Shown: piece by piece, positions 25,875 to 39,833 of the stretch
Numbering within the stretch: the stretch's first letter is position 1
Layout: every line of letters begins with the position of its first letter
From: Prinia subflava
Taxonomy: Eukaryota > Chordata > Aves > Passeriformes > Cisticolidae
Direction: 5' to 3'
NCBI RefSeq assembly: GCF_021018805.1
Contig: NC_086283.1
Span: forward strand, 12,785,162 to 12,849,161
DNA: 64,000 nucleotides
Notes under the pieces: model-generated
What the model was told of the DNA's origin: nothing
Database searches by the model: none
Seen by the model: only the letters and a program-made list of their open reading frames with translations
Program-made: the position numbers and the translations under genes

Positions 25875-25935
25875 CAATAAATTTGAATTTATTGCAATAA
25901 ACTGCTGTCTTGCAATGCAATAGAATTGCACTGAG
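25875..25935. promoter_or_regulatory. Overlapping palindromes with C/EBP-like words
   Basis: CAATAAATT-TG-AATTTATTG (25,875-25,894) is a palindrome with 9-bp arms. Its right arm is reused in a second perfect palindrome, TTTATTG-CAATAAA (25,888-25,901). TTGCAATGCAAT and ATTGCACT words follow within 35 bases. The ATTGCAAT core resembles the C/EBP dyad. This is direct sequence observation. A regulatory role is inference, and the AT-rich arms could arise by chance. Confidence 0.3.
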
Positions 25936-28900
25936 GACAATGCTAATGCTCATCAGAAAAATGTGTTCCCTTTAAATCAGAGCAAAGTCATAAAATGCTC
26001 AGCAAAGTTGCATGTGACAGAAAAAGTTTCTAGATTTATATATCAGAAAAGGTGCACCTAACAAAGAACCAGCAATTTAAACACCATCAATTTCATGTTT
26101 TCATCACAGACTTTAAACTTCTCCCTAATTTAGCAATATAAAGGTTGTATACAGCATAACTGATAGAAAATAACATTTGCCTTTAATGCCAAACCTTGTA
26201 AGACTTGGTAGTTTAAAATGGAGTGTAGTTTTCAAATGTTAATGTCAAAGCAAAGATGAGTGGGTTGGAAAGAATCAATTCAGTAAATGAATACAACTTA
26301 AACATTAACCTTAAGGATGGAATTTGACCAACATTTGTCAGACTGAATACAATTTTATTAACTCTTATAATTTATGTATTTGCTCTTTTTCTCACCTCAC
26401 AGCAAAGCAATAGTAAGGGTACAAGCAGTAGGACCATACAAGTATTTGGGAGCAGAAAAGTTATCTTGCTCCGAAATTTTTTCAAGCCATAGCTGTAATT
26501 TTTTGTTATTAAGTATGACAGCACAGCAAAGCTTTGAACAGAACAAAAATTTTTATAACTAGAACGGAAATGCCTAAACTGTAGATAACTTCATGCATGG
26601 GCAATGTTTGGGGATGGGGCTAAGAGACTCTTCTACTTCTGTCTCTCTTGTAAACTTAAGCAAACTTTAAAAAAAGGTTACCTACATGTTAGCAGGAAAA
26701 CAACTCAATTTCTTTACTCTTTTTATAAATAAGAAAAAGTAGTATCAGAGAAAAATGACCTGGAGTTATTTATCCTGTAAATAATGTTTTTTTCTGGTGG
26801 GGTTTTTTTCACCAGGAAGTGAATGAACTAGGAAGGAAGGAGCAAACAACATAGAATTTTTCGAAACCTAAGTTTGTTTAAGTATAAAGAAACATCAGCT
26901 GAGAATGCCAGTTTTCAAGAAACCTTTCACCTCACATGGTATTACTGGGTGCTCTCACAAGCACAGGCTCCAAGAGCAGGATCTGAGCTAGCTCATAAAG
27001 GTCGAACTATGCAAGCCCCAGGAACATGAAATCCATGGAAAACAAATGCTTAGCCCACATAGAGGATCTCCTGGGGGGCACTTTAACACTGGAAAAAAAA
27101 ACAAAAGCAAAGCAGCATGATGCTGTTTCTCCAGCTGAGCTCTTGCCTGTGCAGTGCCACGGTGCTAAGCTGCACTGAGCACAGGCCAAAGTGATTTGAA
27201 TGCCAAACTGCTGAGCCTTCAAACCCATTTGCAGTGCCCCAGGAAACCGGGGCTCCTAACTGATACTCTTCTCTCTGACCTCCCTTGCTAGCTAATGAAG
27301 AAATCTTTGAGCACACACAGTGAGGTGGCTGCTCTCTGAGATGCATCTTAACAGCATCTTGAGCAGTCCTGGCACTTCATTCTGGGCTTCCCACAGCACC
27401 CTCTCTGTCAGAAAACATCCCCCTCCCATAAACTGACAAGAAGAAACAAAAAGACTTAATGAAGATGTTAAAAAAAAAGATAAAAATGTGAAATGTTTCC
27501 TCCACTCATCATTTCTCTAAGTGTTACTCTGCCTCTTATCCTCTTCCTCCTCCCTTTTCCAAGACAACTTTCCCTGAGTTTTCTTAGATGACATTTCAAT
27601 TGCAACATTTGAGGATGATAACTGATTGAGAGGAACTAACGAGATGAAGATCAGTATTTCATCTTTCTTGGGAACCTTATAATTCTCACTTCCAGAAAAA
27701 AAAAGATACCCTCCTAAACACGTACTTATAAATGTTACTATATAACAGACACATAACATTAGCTCACATAGATGAGCTCCTAAACACATACTTGGCTGCC
27801 AAAATAATAGGATTGACTTTCACATATAGAGTGTATAACGTTCAACTCTCTTCAGTGCCAGCCGATTTAATTAAATGATTTTCCTTTTAAAATCTCTGTC
27901 TACATGCTTACCATCATTCCTCACAAATACCCCCAACTATACTGGTTTATTGACCAAACTTCAACAGGTCCACTGCACCCATAGTCACATTCAGCCAAAG
28001 AGACCACATGCAGGGTGAAGAGAAAGTTGTGACAAGGCCCCACATCTCCTTTAAGGATACAGGCAGTTAAAGAGGTTTGAATTTTATCTTGAAATGAAAT
28101 ACACTCATCTAAAGACTAGAAAGCCCTCTTGGGTTCAAAATTACAGGCACAGTCAGAGAAAGAAAAAATACACTTCAAAGTTAATTGAAGTAATTAGTTG
28201 TACTTTGAAAGCAATAAACTGTATTTAGGAAGATTTAAAAAATGATTAATGAATTGGTCAACAACAACAACTTCCCAGGTTGCTTAGTGTTTGTTTATTA
28301 AACAGAATGGGATCATTTGCCATGGAAATCGAAATTTTTCAGGATAGCATACTTTAACTGAAAATTTCTTTTTCTGTTTAACCTCATCAACTGTATCTAC
28401 TGTTTACTGCCTACTTTCAATAATAAATTCCTAAGTGTAGCAATTCCAGTACAGGTGATGAGAATTTTAGATAGGATTAGATAAATTATTATAGCTTCAC
28501 TGCTGAGTGCACCTGTGCTAATATCATTCTTAATCTCTTTCCTGTGAGCAAAAAACATGCATCACATTGAAGCATACATGTCTTTTTTTCCTTTTTTTTA
28601 ATAGAATCCATGCATAGGCTGGGGACAAAAAGATGAAATATGAGAAACTGCTGTTGAAAAATCTGTATTGAGTCTCTTCAGCTACCCTGTAAGTCTTCTG
28701 TAAATATACAAAGAATTTGAACAGGCTGATGTAATGGATTAATTTGCTTCAGCAACTGCAGAGCTCCAGACACAATCCATCTAAAACATAATTAAAATAC
28801 ATTTGGTAGATCTGAGGCTAAGCTTTTTGGGAACAACAGATTACATTAGAAAGATTTTAATGAGGCCAGGGCTGATTACATCCTTGCTTCCTCTTTTGGA

Positions 28901-30970
28901 TAGGGACTGGGGAATCCTCTGAATGAGGTTAATATACCATTTACCAGCTACAAGTATATGGAAAACAAGAAAAAAGGGACTAAAACAATCATGCGGTCTT
29001 TTGAGCTTTTAGCAGTATAAAATGAAAGTGTTTAGCATGTATTGACTTCACCAGAAGAAAAGCAAGTGGCTGTTATGTATCACTGTCAGCAGAGTACTAT
29101 TATCTATGTATTATTCCTGTATCACTTCCACAAAATACTGCTGTTCTCATATTATGTCAGGCATGTTTTAGTATGCCTCATCCTCCAAAGACTAACTAAA
29201 TGCCAAGTACTCGGTGAAATAAAAAGTGTTTGGGTAGAAATGTGCCACACTCCTGAAGTAATTTGCATGAATTAGAATTCACATTAGCAATGTTAAATAC
29301 CCTCTGATACCTCTAGATTAAAAGCATCGAGTCTTCTGTGGCATGACACGATGCTTTCATCATTATCAAGATTAATTGAAGACGATAGAGGTAAGGTCTT
29401 CCTCAAAACCCACATGCTGTGGGTACAATTCCCAGGCTTGTCAAATATTTTCTATTTCTTTAATTTTAGGCAAATCACAGATAATTTCTCTACTATCTTT
29501 GGCAGATTTGGGAATGTAGTTTTATTCAATATTTATTCTGTGTCAGTAAACTGGAGATTTTTTTTTTTTACTACCATGCTACATGGATGCATTCATTAAC
29601 ATTTGGGATACACATGCTAGAGTGGCAGATCATATTACGGATCTCAGCAGTAATGATCTAACACTTCAAAATTTCAAAACAATCATCTGAATAAATGTCC
29701 AGATGTTCAAAAGGATTTATCACCTGTTACAGATACCTTAGCAGCCCCTCCTTTCTCCCAGTACTAGAAACCCAAGCCACTGATTTTGGCCTCTACTACA
29801 AAATCAGAAGACCATGTGTTTTGTTGGGTTTTGTTTTGTTTTGTTTTGTTTTTCTGTAAATCCTATCCTAAACCATCTCTCAGAAAGAAAAGGTGAAATA
29901 GATGATTTGGAATAAAAGATATCCCTCTGTCTTCTTTTCACAAAACCAACTGGAAAAGTGCAGGCAGTCACCAGAAGTGATCTGGGACTTCACAAATTCA
30001 GTGGTGCCTTAATGTCATCAGGTTATCAGGCAGTAAATCTTCATGGGCTCACTGTAACAGTTTGATTTCCTACCAGGATAACTACATAGCAGGATGAATA
30101 CTGACTATTAAAAACCTCCCCACTTCACTCTGCAGAATTCCTCAAAACCTGCAGCTCCCACAACCTCTTCAGTGATTATATATTTGTAAGATATTACATA
30201 ATTACTACTTAACACACAGTGTTGCACCTAGTTGCTATTTTATTTCACAACTTTCTTGCTGAAAATACCCATTGTAGATCACTTGGGCAAATTATCTAAC
30301 ACAATATACAGAGAGTTTAATACTGTGTTCCATCTTTAACACTTCCACCATGACACAGTTGCAAATCACCACAATGATATGCTCACTCGGCATTTTAAAA
30401 CTGAAGCAATCTTTCCAACAGAAAGATGCAGATGAATGCACACACAATAGCTCTTAGGGCTGATTGAAAGATTAAATGTTTATTATGGCGGTTTAAAAAA
30501 ATCATGCTAAAAAAGACTATGAGGCTTATCTGCAAGCAGATCACAATCAAGGGAATGCATGTTTCCATGTTAATTTCTTAGATGCCAGAAATGTGGCACA
30601 ACAAAAGCACCAGACACATATTGCAGACAAAATTAGTTTACCCACTGACCCCAGTTAGAACTGGAAATTTTTAGCAATATTTTTCAGGCTAGACCTAAAA
30701 TATCTCACAATACTGTGAAATTGTTCTGATACTATGAAAAATTACCTTCTAGCAACACTTAAAAATATTTCTCACGAAATAAGCTAATTTTTCAGTGGTA
30801 CAGTTGAGTAAGTTTAAAAATCCAACAGATTACAAGAGGTAAGAATTGCAAAAGTCTTCAAATACAAAGATATATCCCACACACACTTAATACAAGTTGT
30901 AAACAATTCGAGCAAGTGTTTATGATGTGCAGGCAGGCTCTGTGCCAGTGAACCCCCAGTCACTCTTTAG
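25936..30970. other. AT-rich noncoding DNA, no gene seen
   Basis: It contains a (TTTTG)n microsatellite at 29,829-29,853. The block at about 28,740-28,930 has mixed, non-repetitive composition with several ATTA and TAATGA words, the sort of texture seen in conserved noncoding elements, but conservation cannot be judged from one sequence. A pyrimidine-rich acceptor at 26,381-26,400 leads into a short open frame ending at 26,562 with no further support. Confidence 0.5.
29829..29853. repeat. (TTTTG)n microsatellite
   Basis: Four TTTTG units followed by a T run, read directly. It is a pentanucleotide simple repeat, and the complementary strand would be an A-rich tail. No associated retroposon body was recognised. 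Confidence 0.85.
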
Positions 30971-31243
30971 TATAAAACTAAAGACAAGGGAGCAAATTTA
31001 GAGCGACCCAGCAATGTGACACAGTCACACGTAAGGGCAGCATCTTTCAGGCGGGCACACGCTTCCCTCGTGCGCACGCCCAGCTGACCAAAGCAGCCAG
31101 AGGAAATTCTCTGTCCAAAGGGAGCGGGTATTCCAGCGCAGGTTAAGGGCTGTGCTTGGCACATTCGCATGGCCTGGAGGCAGCTCGGAGCGCAGGATGA
31201 GGAGCTGGTGACGCCGAGCAGAGCTGTGCTCCAACAGGCGCAG
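30971..31243 (+). promoter_or_regulatory. CpG cluster with TATA-like box and first-exon-like donor
   Basis: Between 31,003 and 31,240 I count 15 CpG dinucleotides, in a window where CpG is otherwise rare. TATAAAA at 30,971-30,977 lies about 30 bp before the CpG block begins, the right distance for transcription starting near 31,000 on the plus strand. The block ends in GGCGCAG|GTAAAG, a good splice donor (exon end 31,243). Together this reads as a promoter plus first exon of roughly 240 nt. The minus strand has overlapping open frames of 67-77 codons starting near 31,258 and 31,170, but they follow from the high GC and show no domain. A GC-rich retroposed fragment is the main alternative. Confidence 0.35.
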
Positions 31244-31259
31244 GTAAAGAGGTGTCATG

Positions 31260-34200
31260 GCCAGAGCTGAGTGGAGCAGGAGAGCAACACACAGGGCAGA
31301 GCGGGAAAGGAGACAGAGTCAATCACTAGGACTCCTCACCAAAACCATCACGTCCATCCTTTGTTTTTCTGCCCTGATCTCCTAAGATTTCTCTGTTCAA
31401 CAGATTACGACCTTAGGCTATGCTTAATTTTTAGGCATGCCACAATTTACAGAATTACCTCAACTTTCAAAAACAGCAAGAACAACTAATATGGGAATTT
31501 TCTCATTAAACATTAAAGCTTTTCTTTACTATAAATAATTTACAATACACAATGTTGCATAATACTTTAAGTACAAAAATTCCACCACCATGAAAATTCA
31601 AAAGTTATGCTGTAAATGTAGAGGATTCTTTCAATCCAGGTTGCTCACAGAAATTCCACTTTATCCTCTTTCATTTAACTTGTGACTCAAATATTAAACC
31701 TGTTTATTTTCCTTCTGGGGTGCAAAAGAGTGTATAACTATGCAGAAGTGTATAAAGATGCAATAATGACAGGAAGATTAGTATATCTTTGAGCAAAGCT
31801 AAGAAACTAAAATGCATATGATTTAAAGGCTTAACTTGGTACATAAAGAATAATTCTCAAAACTTTTAGTTTTATTAATTCTGAGGCCATATGCTCCAAT
31901 TTTCCCATCACTGGGCTATTTACATTCCACAATTCCTTTCTTTTTTGTGTTTTAAATAACTGATATTCAAATCTGCTTGAGTGCTATTAGCTTTTTATGA
32001 AAGGGAGGATTCAGGCTGCAACTTATTTACTGCTTCATGCAAGACTGAAACGTGAAAAACTTGTCATTTGATTACACAGATCCAGTGTGACCTTGGGAAA
32101 ACCAAATCAAGCCACACTATGCTTAATTTCAGGCTTTCACAACAACATCTCCATTCTCAGTATGGGAAGAAAGTATGAGCCTTTTCTGAATGTTCAAGAT
32201 TTTTAACGTGGAACATAACAAGCACCATATAGCTATTTGGATTATGAAAAGTGTAATATTGGAGACAATATGGCATGTATGAGTATTCCAACGATATTGA
32301 AAAACTCACACTCACTTCTGCTTTTTTTCATTACCTGTTTGTCCCTTTGGTTTGTTTTCTCTGCAAATGTATACTGACTAGTGTACATATTTAGTTAGTA
32401 GTTCTCTTTAGTTCCCCTAATCAGTTTTGACTGCATACCTGTAGTTCAGTGAGGCACAGCAAAAGAAGGAAAGAAAATTTCTCATTTCAGAAACTTATCT
32501 TTTGTTTCATACACAAAGGTAAATTGCAATATTGCTCAATGAGAGACATGCGGCTTTCTGACATCCCCTAGAATATAAATCAGCAGTTGCCTTTTCACAT
32601 TGCACCTCAGAGACACCTCCATGTGTGACAAGTTCTCCTATGCAATTGCGTGACGGAGAAAGCCCAGCCTGCACAACAAAAAATAAATTTTAAAAACTGC
32701 TGTGATGATGTCAATGACTGCTAAGCACTATTGCCCGTATTTTTAGTAGCAGTTTGGCTCTAGGAAAGTGATGTATCATTCAGGACCTCTGTGTATGGCC
32801 ACCAGTACTCACAGAGTTACTGGTAATATCTAGCTAGATCCAAGTGATGGCTGCTCTCTGAGGTTTTTAGACAGTATTAATAACAAGACACATACACACA
32901 AGTGTCTATATCTATATGTGATCGGGGATGAAATGGAGCACCCATCCTTGAGCACATTTGATCTCAACAAAAGGAAGGGCTTCTAGCTTTCTTCCAAGAA
33001 ATTGTACATAATATTTCAAGACTATTTCCTTTAAAAGTAGAAAATTACATTTTACAGATTCTACTAATAATAGAACTAGAGAGATAAAGGAGAGCTACAA
33101 AGAACTGTTCACATAATTAAAGATTTTTATAAATAATCCCTCACTCTTCTGTGCAGCTGAATTTTCTGACAAAGTCAGAAAGGAAATTATGTCCCTTCTA
33201 CTAAGCACTGTGAAAGAGTCAAGAAAGCTACAGAGGCTTTTATTCCCTATTCCACTCCACAAGTGTTATGAATTGTTTCTTTATACCTCTGTTATACAGA
33301 TCTATAGAAGAAGTGATATATCTCATATATCATATGGGCTTTTTGTTCCTTAGAATTATATGACAGGAAAACCTTGGTCTTTGCGACTTTTACTATTTGT
33401 ATGGAGACACAAGCAGTTTTTTAGTGTAAAACCTCTCTGCTGATGAATGAGGCCTAACAGTTTGGAATGACAAGCCAAGTCCCACTACTCCTGCTCCCTA
33501 AGGATCTCCACTGCTCAGCACGAAAGGCTGTAGAAGTTCCTATGCATGCATGAAGATTTTTTCTTGAATAAAGTGAAAGTAGAGAAGCCATATCACTAAA
33601 GAGAACCACCCACCATACCATGCTCACCTGGGAAATCCCAAGCCAAGGTCCTGAACAGCCAATTAGGCTGCACTTGAAGTTACACCTTCAACAGAGGACA
33701 GTGGCCTAGGTGCTGTGTTGCAGCAGGGATGGATTTTTTTCCCTCTGCCTGGCATTATCCCAAATAATGAAACGTTAAATAACGTCATTCACCTACAACA
33801 CAGGACAGCAAGGCTCAAACGCCAGACTTAATGAGTAGTTAATTACCAATAAAACGTGGCACACTTACAAATGAGAGGATTTCAAAGAAGAAAAATCAGG
33901 AATGTGGCATATTCGGAATGAGGGTTTGATTCAGGCATAGTGGAAATAGACATCCTGGCTTTCTGTATCCATACTTTAGGGCCTTTACCTCTCATGCAAA
34001 ACCTTAGCACTACTAAAACTTGCAGGTATTACTTAGAGAACTTTGTTTTGGCAAACCTTCCTGTTGTTAGAAGCAAAATTTATTTTTCTCCTAACTTATT
34101 TCAAATGCCATTGGGAATTTCAACTGCAAGAACTAGATACTTTCTGGGCTGATTGGCAGAAAGGAGATTCACATTTCAGATTGACACAAACAACTGTCAA

Positions 34201-36180
34201 CACACTTAAATATCTAAACAGAAAGCTTACTGATCTGGGACGAATCGCTAATCTCAAATGAACACAAAGCAAGTTCACTGCACAAATCACAAAAACAATA
34301 AAGTGGGTCCAGCCTGGAGACCAGGGAAATCAGAAATCTTCCTGGGAAATGCAAAAGGTATGAGAAGTATCTAAGCAAGCAGAGGGTGCACTCTTGACCA
34401 GCAGGAACAGCAACTTGGTCAGCAGTTGACAACAAGGTCTCACTGGTATCAACAACACAAAAAGTAAAATATAAAGACAAAAGAACATGTACATGACTAC
34501 AATATAAATTTTGTATTTAAAGTTTTGAAAACCACATCAAGTCTAGGACAAAGATGGCCAGTGGCATGGCTCTCGTGCCAACAGCATGAGACAAGTAATT
34601 TCTTTTTTTAGATTTCAGACATGTTTTTCCACTATATTGTAATAGATCATGTGGAAATTGCACATTCCCATAGAATAAGTACAGCCTTGTTTATCTCCTC
34701 CCCATTTTGCAATCCATTCTTCATTAAAATTTATACCACAAAGACTTTCAGTAACTCAGAGGGAAAAGAATTCACAACTATCGCTTTTGCTGATAAATGC
34801 TCACCTTATCTTAGAAAACACTATTTGTCCTCCTGTCTGACACATGTTAGCTTCTCTGTGAGAGAAATACTCTATCTTGGAATTGTACCATGCATATAAC
34901 CAGCTCCTCAAGAACTGATTTCTAATCAAAGGGAAAACCACACATGTACAACATTCAACTGTTTTCACAGGAGAACCTTCTTTTCACTGCATAATCTCTG
35001 TGCACACATTGCAGCTCTTTATGATATAAAAGGAATATGTTCTGTCACTTTAAAAATCAATCAGTGGAAAATGGGTAATGTAAAATACGACAGGCAAGCA
35101 GTGTGCTGTAGTGGAATACGCAATAACTAGAGAAGGCACTATTCTGAATTTCCCAGCATCAGTTCACAAGAGCTTATCTCTTGCCCTGCGTTAAATCAAG
35201 GCCTCCGACACTGACTTTGCAGAGCTTACTGACAACAACAACAGTAGTAAAAAAAGTCTGGTGCTCAGTCCCATATTTGCTGTTGTGCTTTTCTGACAGG
35301 TATGACAATCTCTGCTTCCCATGGTTGTTGGGGTTAAATAGCCAACAACAGATACAACTTGCAGTGCACTGCTAGAACTGTTCAACCATAAAATAAACAC
35401 CGCTTAGCACGTTTTAAATAAATACTAAAGAATTAGAGAGCACATGGTAGAAACATTAATCTCATAATCCTCCTAGCATGTCTGCTGTTTATATGAACAC
35501 AGACAGGGGGTATGCCATCAACTCCAGCCTTGAAATACACTCAGGTCCTGATTTTGAAAAGAAATGAACCCTCACATTCTTCCTGAAGCTGCTGGATCTG
35601 GCCTGGTTGTTCACAATAGGCTGGAACTGATGAAGGTGACATGTGTGTAAGACCAGCCAGGATACATAACAAATAGAAGATGCAGCTATTGTGCCCAGAA
35701 CCCCTGATAAACAGAGTAAACATCTTCCCTTCCCTCCAAACTTTGTGTTTGGAAAAGGTGCCAAACACACAACTGACAGCTGTATCCAGATTTCAGCCTA
35801 TAAAACATTCACATAGTATGACTTCATTAATAGGTACTCTTTGCAATCCGCCAGTGCTTCTCTTTTACATCTCTTCCCAGAGAGGATAAGCAGCTGCTTG
35901 GTGTGATACTCCAAACCCATGTATGTGTCCTTCAGATTTGATGTGCCATAGCTAAAGAAAACCTTTTCCTCAAATCAAAATGTCACAAGCCAGGCGTATG
36001 TATTGATCTTGGCTGTGAATATGATGTTCATGACACAGCCTAATTCTCCTTCATTTAAAAAATGGCAAACTATGAAAGCAAACCAGATCAGATTTATGTT
36101 GATATTTAAAACTCTTCTGAGGTCTTCTCTGATGCATTAGCTGCTGTCTGTCAGAATAGTGGATGTGATGTCCACAAATG
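31260..36180. other. AT-rich noncoding DNA, no gene seen
   Basis: No frame above about 95 codons and no recognisable transposon. The 33,440-33,760 part has somewhat higher GC and a minus-strand donor-like site (CAG|GTGAGC, near 33,629), but any exon behind it has stops in all frames. It may be an unrecognised old repeat. Confidence 0.5.
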
Positions 36181-36203
36181 CATGCAGGATGAAAAGCTGC
36201 AGC

Positions 36204-36230
36204 TGATTTATGTTTTTATTACTTGACAGG
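36204..36230 (+). promoter_or_regulatory. Homeobox/MEIS-like site pair
   Basis: TTTTATTA (36,214-36,221), a posterior HOX/CDX-type core, is followed two bases on by TGACAGG (36,224-36,230), the MEIS/PREP core TGACAG. Composite HOX-MEIS arrangements are known in developmental enhancers. Both motifs are short and the pairing may be chance. No gene in the window links to it. Confidence 0.2.
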
Positions 36231-36753
36231 AGCAGAGCATAACGCAGATCAGAGAAGGCAATCTCTAAAATGATTTATATCTGGATGATTTTGTGTCATT
36301 AGCATATTATAACCAGAGCTTAGAGGTGATCTTTGAACTGCAGGCATTATTTCCAATCAAAAGGAAACTGGCATCACTTTGTCTTGAAAAGAAATTCACG
36401 AATCCCTTCCATAAGGAATCTAATCCCGCCTCTACCTGTAAACTCCATGGTATTTGGTTTCCCGTAATTGCCATTGAGGTTTCTACAGTAGAACTAGCAT
36501 ATCTTATTCATTTCTTAATATTTATTTTGAAAATCTCTAAATTAGATGTTGATGCACCACCAAAAGATTGCTACACGTGCTACCTCATTTTGGCTTCTGC
36601 TTGCTACAGCAAATACTGATGGCAAGAGCCTCTCAAAAGAAGAATAACTAGGGTGAATAGGAGCAGAACTGGTCCTACAAGGAAACTCTTAATCAGTGTA
36701 AAATCCAGGAGGAAAAATAAAATTAAACCCTTACAATTTTGATTGTTATTTAA

Positions 36754-36771
36754 AAGGAAAAATTTTTCCTT
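36754..36771. repeat. Perfect 18-bp palindrome
   Basis: AAGGAAAAA followed directly by its exact reverse complement TTTTTCCTT, with no spacer. It is purine on one half and pyrimidine on the other. It could bind a dimeric factor or be a chance product of low-complexity sequence. Confidence 0.75.
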
Positions 36772-39700
36772 ACTCTTACACAAATGCACTTGCACTATTC
36801 ATTACCAGGGCTTCATTTAAATTATAACTTTCCAATTTCATGACTCATTTCTCTAATCCCTCTCTGCTTTGTTTCTCTGTTGTTTGGCTTTTAATCTAAT
36901 GGCATAGGAAAAAAACAGGAGTTGGGTGAAGGGAAATAAATGGAGGAGAACTTATTTAGGGTTCTCTTTCAAAACAGAGTTTTAGGTTGTGGGAGGATAA
37001 GAATGGAGCAGGGAAAGCAGTGATAGCAGGGGATGTGGTGGAAACTGAGGAGTTGTCAGTGTAATGCTTCTCTTTTAAGCTATGAAGTCCACAGTCTTTT
37101 CTCTACCAAAAGCAAGAACTGCTTGGTCCTTCCATCAATACTGTTCTTTCAAATCCACACTGTCTCTCCTTCGACATGATTTTGCTCAAACCCTCCACTG
37201 TCTGGAAAATTTGGGTCAAGCTTTGCATTGCATCGCAGTTTTTAAAAATCATGCAGCTTTCTCCATCCCTTGCCAACTCTCCAAAAGCACAGGAAAAAGC
37301 ATTATGAAACTGTATGTTATTCTGCAGAGGCAATGAGCCTTTTTTTCCAGATACAAATAAACTTATTATTAAGGCATTAACAGCATCATTTTATGTAAGT
37401 CTTTATTTTTTTTCCTGATTTAGTGGTTTGAGGGGTTTTTTGTCCTCCTTACAGCTATTTTATCCCCACAAAGTTCTATGTGGGGAAGAATTAAGGTTTT
37501 TGCAACTGTCTTTCCGGACTTAACAAGGTAAAATGGTTCTCATAACAAATAGATTGCTTCATTGTTATCAACACAGCAGAAGACCAAAGCATGTAGCCGG
37601 TCTTAGACTCTGGAATATTCCATGTTTATAACTCCTTTATTCTGATAAAACTAGCTACTGCAGCCTGCATCATAGGATCAAACAGTGCATGAGCTCAGTA
37701 ATGGCGGAATTTGGTCACACATTGAAGCTAATTGCTTGCATGCAAGAAAAAGCAGATTGCAGACTCCAAGAGAGTGTCTCTGTTTCCTCCTTCCTTAAGA
37801 TTCATTAAGTGACTCTAAGACTGTCTATTTTTTACAAGACCTTCAATATTTTACTGGGATTTACAGAAAAATACTAACATGGCCTGGGAGCACAACTCCC
37901 ATTGATTTTTCCAAGAACCTCCTTCTGGATTACTCGTAGACTTCTGAAAATCCAGCCTCCCATGCTTGATCCTCCATTCTGTTCCAGCCAAATATATAAA
38001 AAAGCTTTTGGGCTATAAATGCAGCATGTGCTGTCTAGGACTAACAGTGACTAAAAGGAATGGGAAGGGTGAATTATTCTAGGGCTCCTCCAGACCTGAA
38101 AATTTGAGAATTGTACCTCACAGGGGAAGCTGCTTGTGACTGAAGCACTTAATTGCAGAGACAAACAACATAGTTCCCATTTTTTTTGACCCTAAAAGGA
38201 CACTTTATGTCAAGAGATGTTCACAAAATTGATCTCAGCCTTATCAAACATCATTCACCTAAATGAAATATGCCCTAGTCTCTCCTAGTCCTTCTTGGCC
38301 GAAGTGATTGAATTTCCCAGAAACATCAGCAATAGTATTTTGACTATGTCATAAAAGGCTAAAATTCTACTGATGCAAAAATCAGCAAATACACAAGTGC
38401 ATCTTTGCTTCTAGTTCAGAACCTTTGATTCTCAGCACTGCTTTTCACCAAATCCTCATTTCTGCAGTCTCAAATCATCTGGAAAACCTGGTTACTTCCT
38501 TGTCCCCTACTTCTTAAATGCATCCCAAGGGACTCTAACAGAGTCTGAACTGCAGTCTCTGCCTCAAACCTAACTCCTAAACACTGTAACATATAAAAAA
38601 GTAAATTCCAAGGAGAGTGAGCTTCATGCACATCCACTTGAGCCTTCACTAAGTAATAAACAGCTTAGAATATTTCAGAAATAGCAAACCGTATCTTTTT
38701 CCCTATTAAAGTTTTACTTTTACTGCCACAATAACAAAATATGAACGTCAAGAAATATTTCAGGAAGACAGAAGGAAGATGCAAAAAGGTGATTGGGTGA
38801 TGTGGCAGCACTAGGTCTCACAAAGACAGCTCTCAAGTGAAGTCTGTTCTGCTGCTCAGCCCCAGGATTGAGAGGGAAGAAGACAAAACAGCAATGCACA
38901 GCGTGAGCCAGGTTTGGCTCTCAATATACAGCAGTTCCTCACTCATCACTTGGAGCATGGCTATGGACACGTTGCTTTAAAGAACAGGTGCCAGTTAACA
39001 GCACAAACAAGTCTCATTTAATTATTTTTTTATACTACTATCATTATCTTTGTAATGGAGGGAATGAATGAGGGTGAAAATGCATAATAATTTAGAAAAT
39101 ACATTGGAGTAAGTAGATCTACCATGTGTTTTTCCAACCATAGTTTTAAATGGAAATATTATATACAGGAATGCTCTTTTCTCTGTGTGTGTGAAGGAGA
39201 AAAGTAAGTACTAAACAAGGGTATAATTACAGAGCCACACTTGTTTACTACAAGGATAACAATAGATAGATTTTCATATTATCTAGTGCTACTAGGCCTG
39301 AAATAGAAATGCAACTACTTCGTACTACCAAAAATAATACTGCAAGCACAGTAGCACAATCATTTTAATAAGCTGAAGATGTCTATGTCACTGGTATAGG
39401 AAATATAAAGATGAATCACTAAGATGCAATACTATAATTTGCTTTATGAGTAAACCAAGGAAAGATTTACTTCCCCTTCAATTAGTTTTCTACAGGAAAT
39501 TTTATATTTTATATTATCAATTTGCAAGTGGCAACACGCATAAAAATAAAACCCCTTTTTTTTCCCCCACTTAAAGCAAGAAAGATGGAGTGAAGAGGCG
39601 ATGTCACACTCTTGGGTGTTAGGATTTCACTACAGAGATCACAAAGGAATTCTTCCTCTAGAAATAGCTTCAGACCTTCAGCAAGACAAGTTGTATGTTT

Positions 39701-39833
39701 TCCAGCCGTTTACCTCTGACACATCAAGTATTAGCCATTGTTGCAAGCAGGATCACATCTACAACTTGCCAGTTGCTTTATGTTATAGAGCAAGTCACAT
39801 CTCCAGTGGAGAGGAGCAAAAAGACCATTTAAA

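Noticed and set aside
31025..31258. Minus-strand 77-codon ATG frame with a leucine-rich, ankyrin-like look at its start
   Set aside because: The resemblance is slight and confined to a few residues. GC-rich DNA has few stops, and overlapping frames are equally open.
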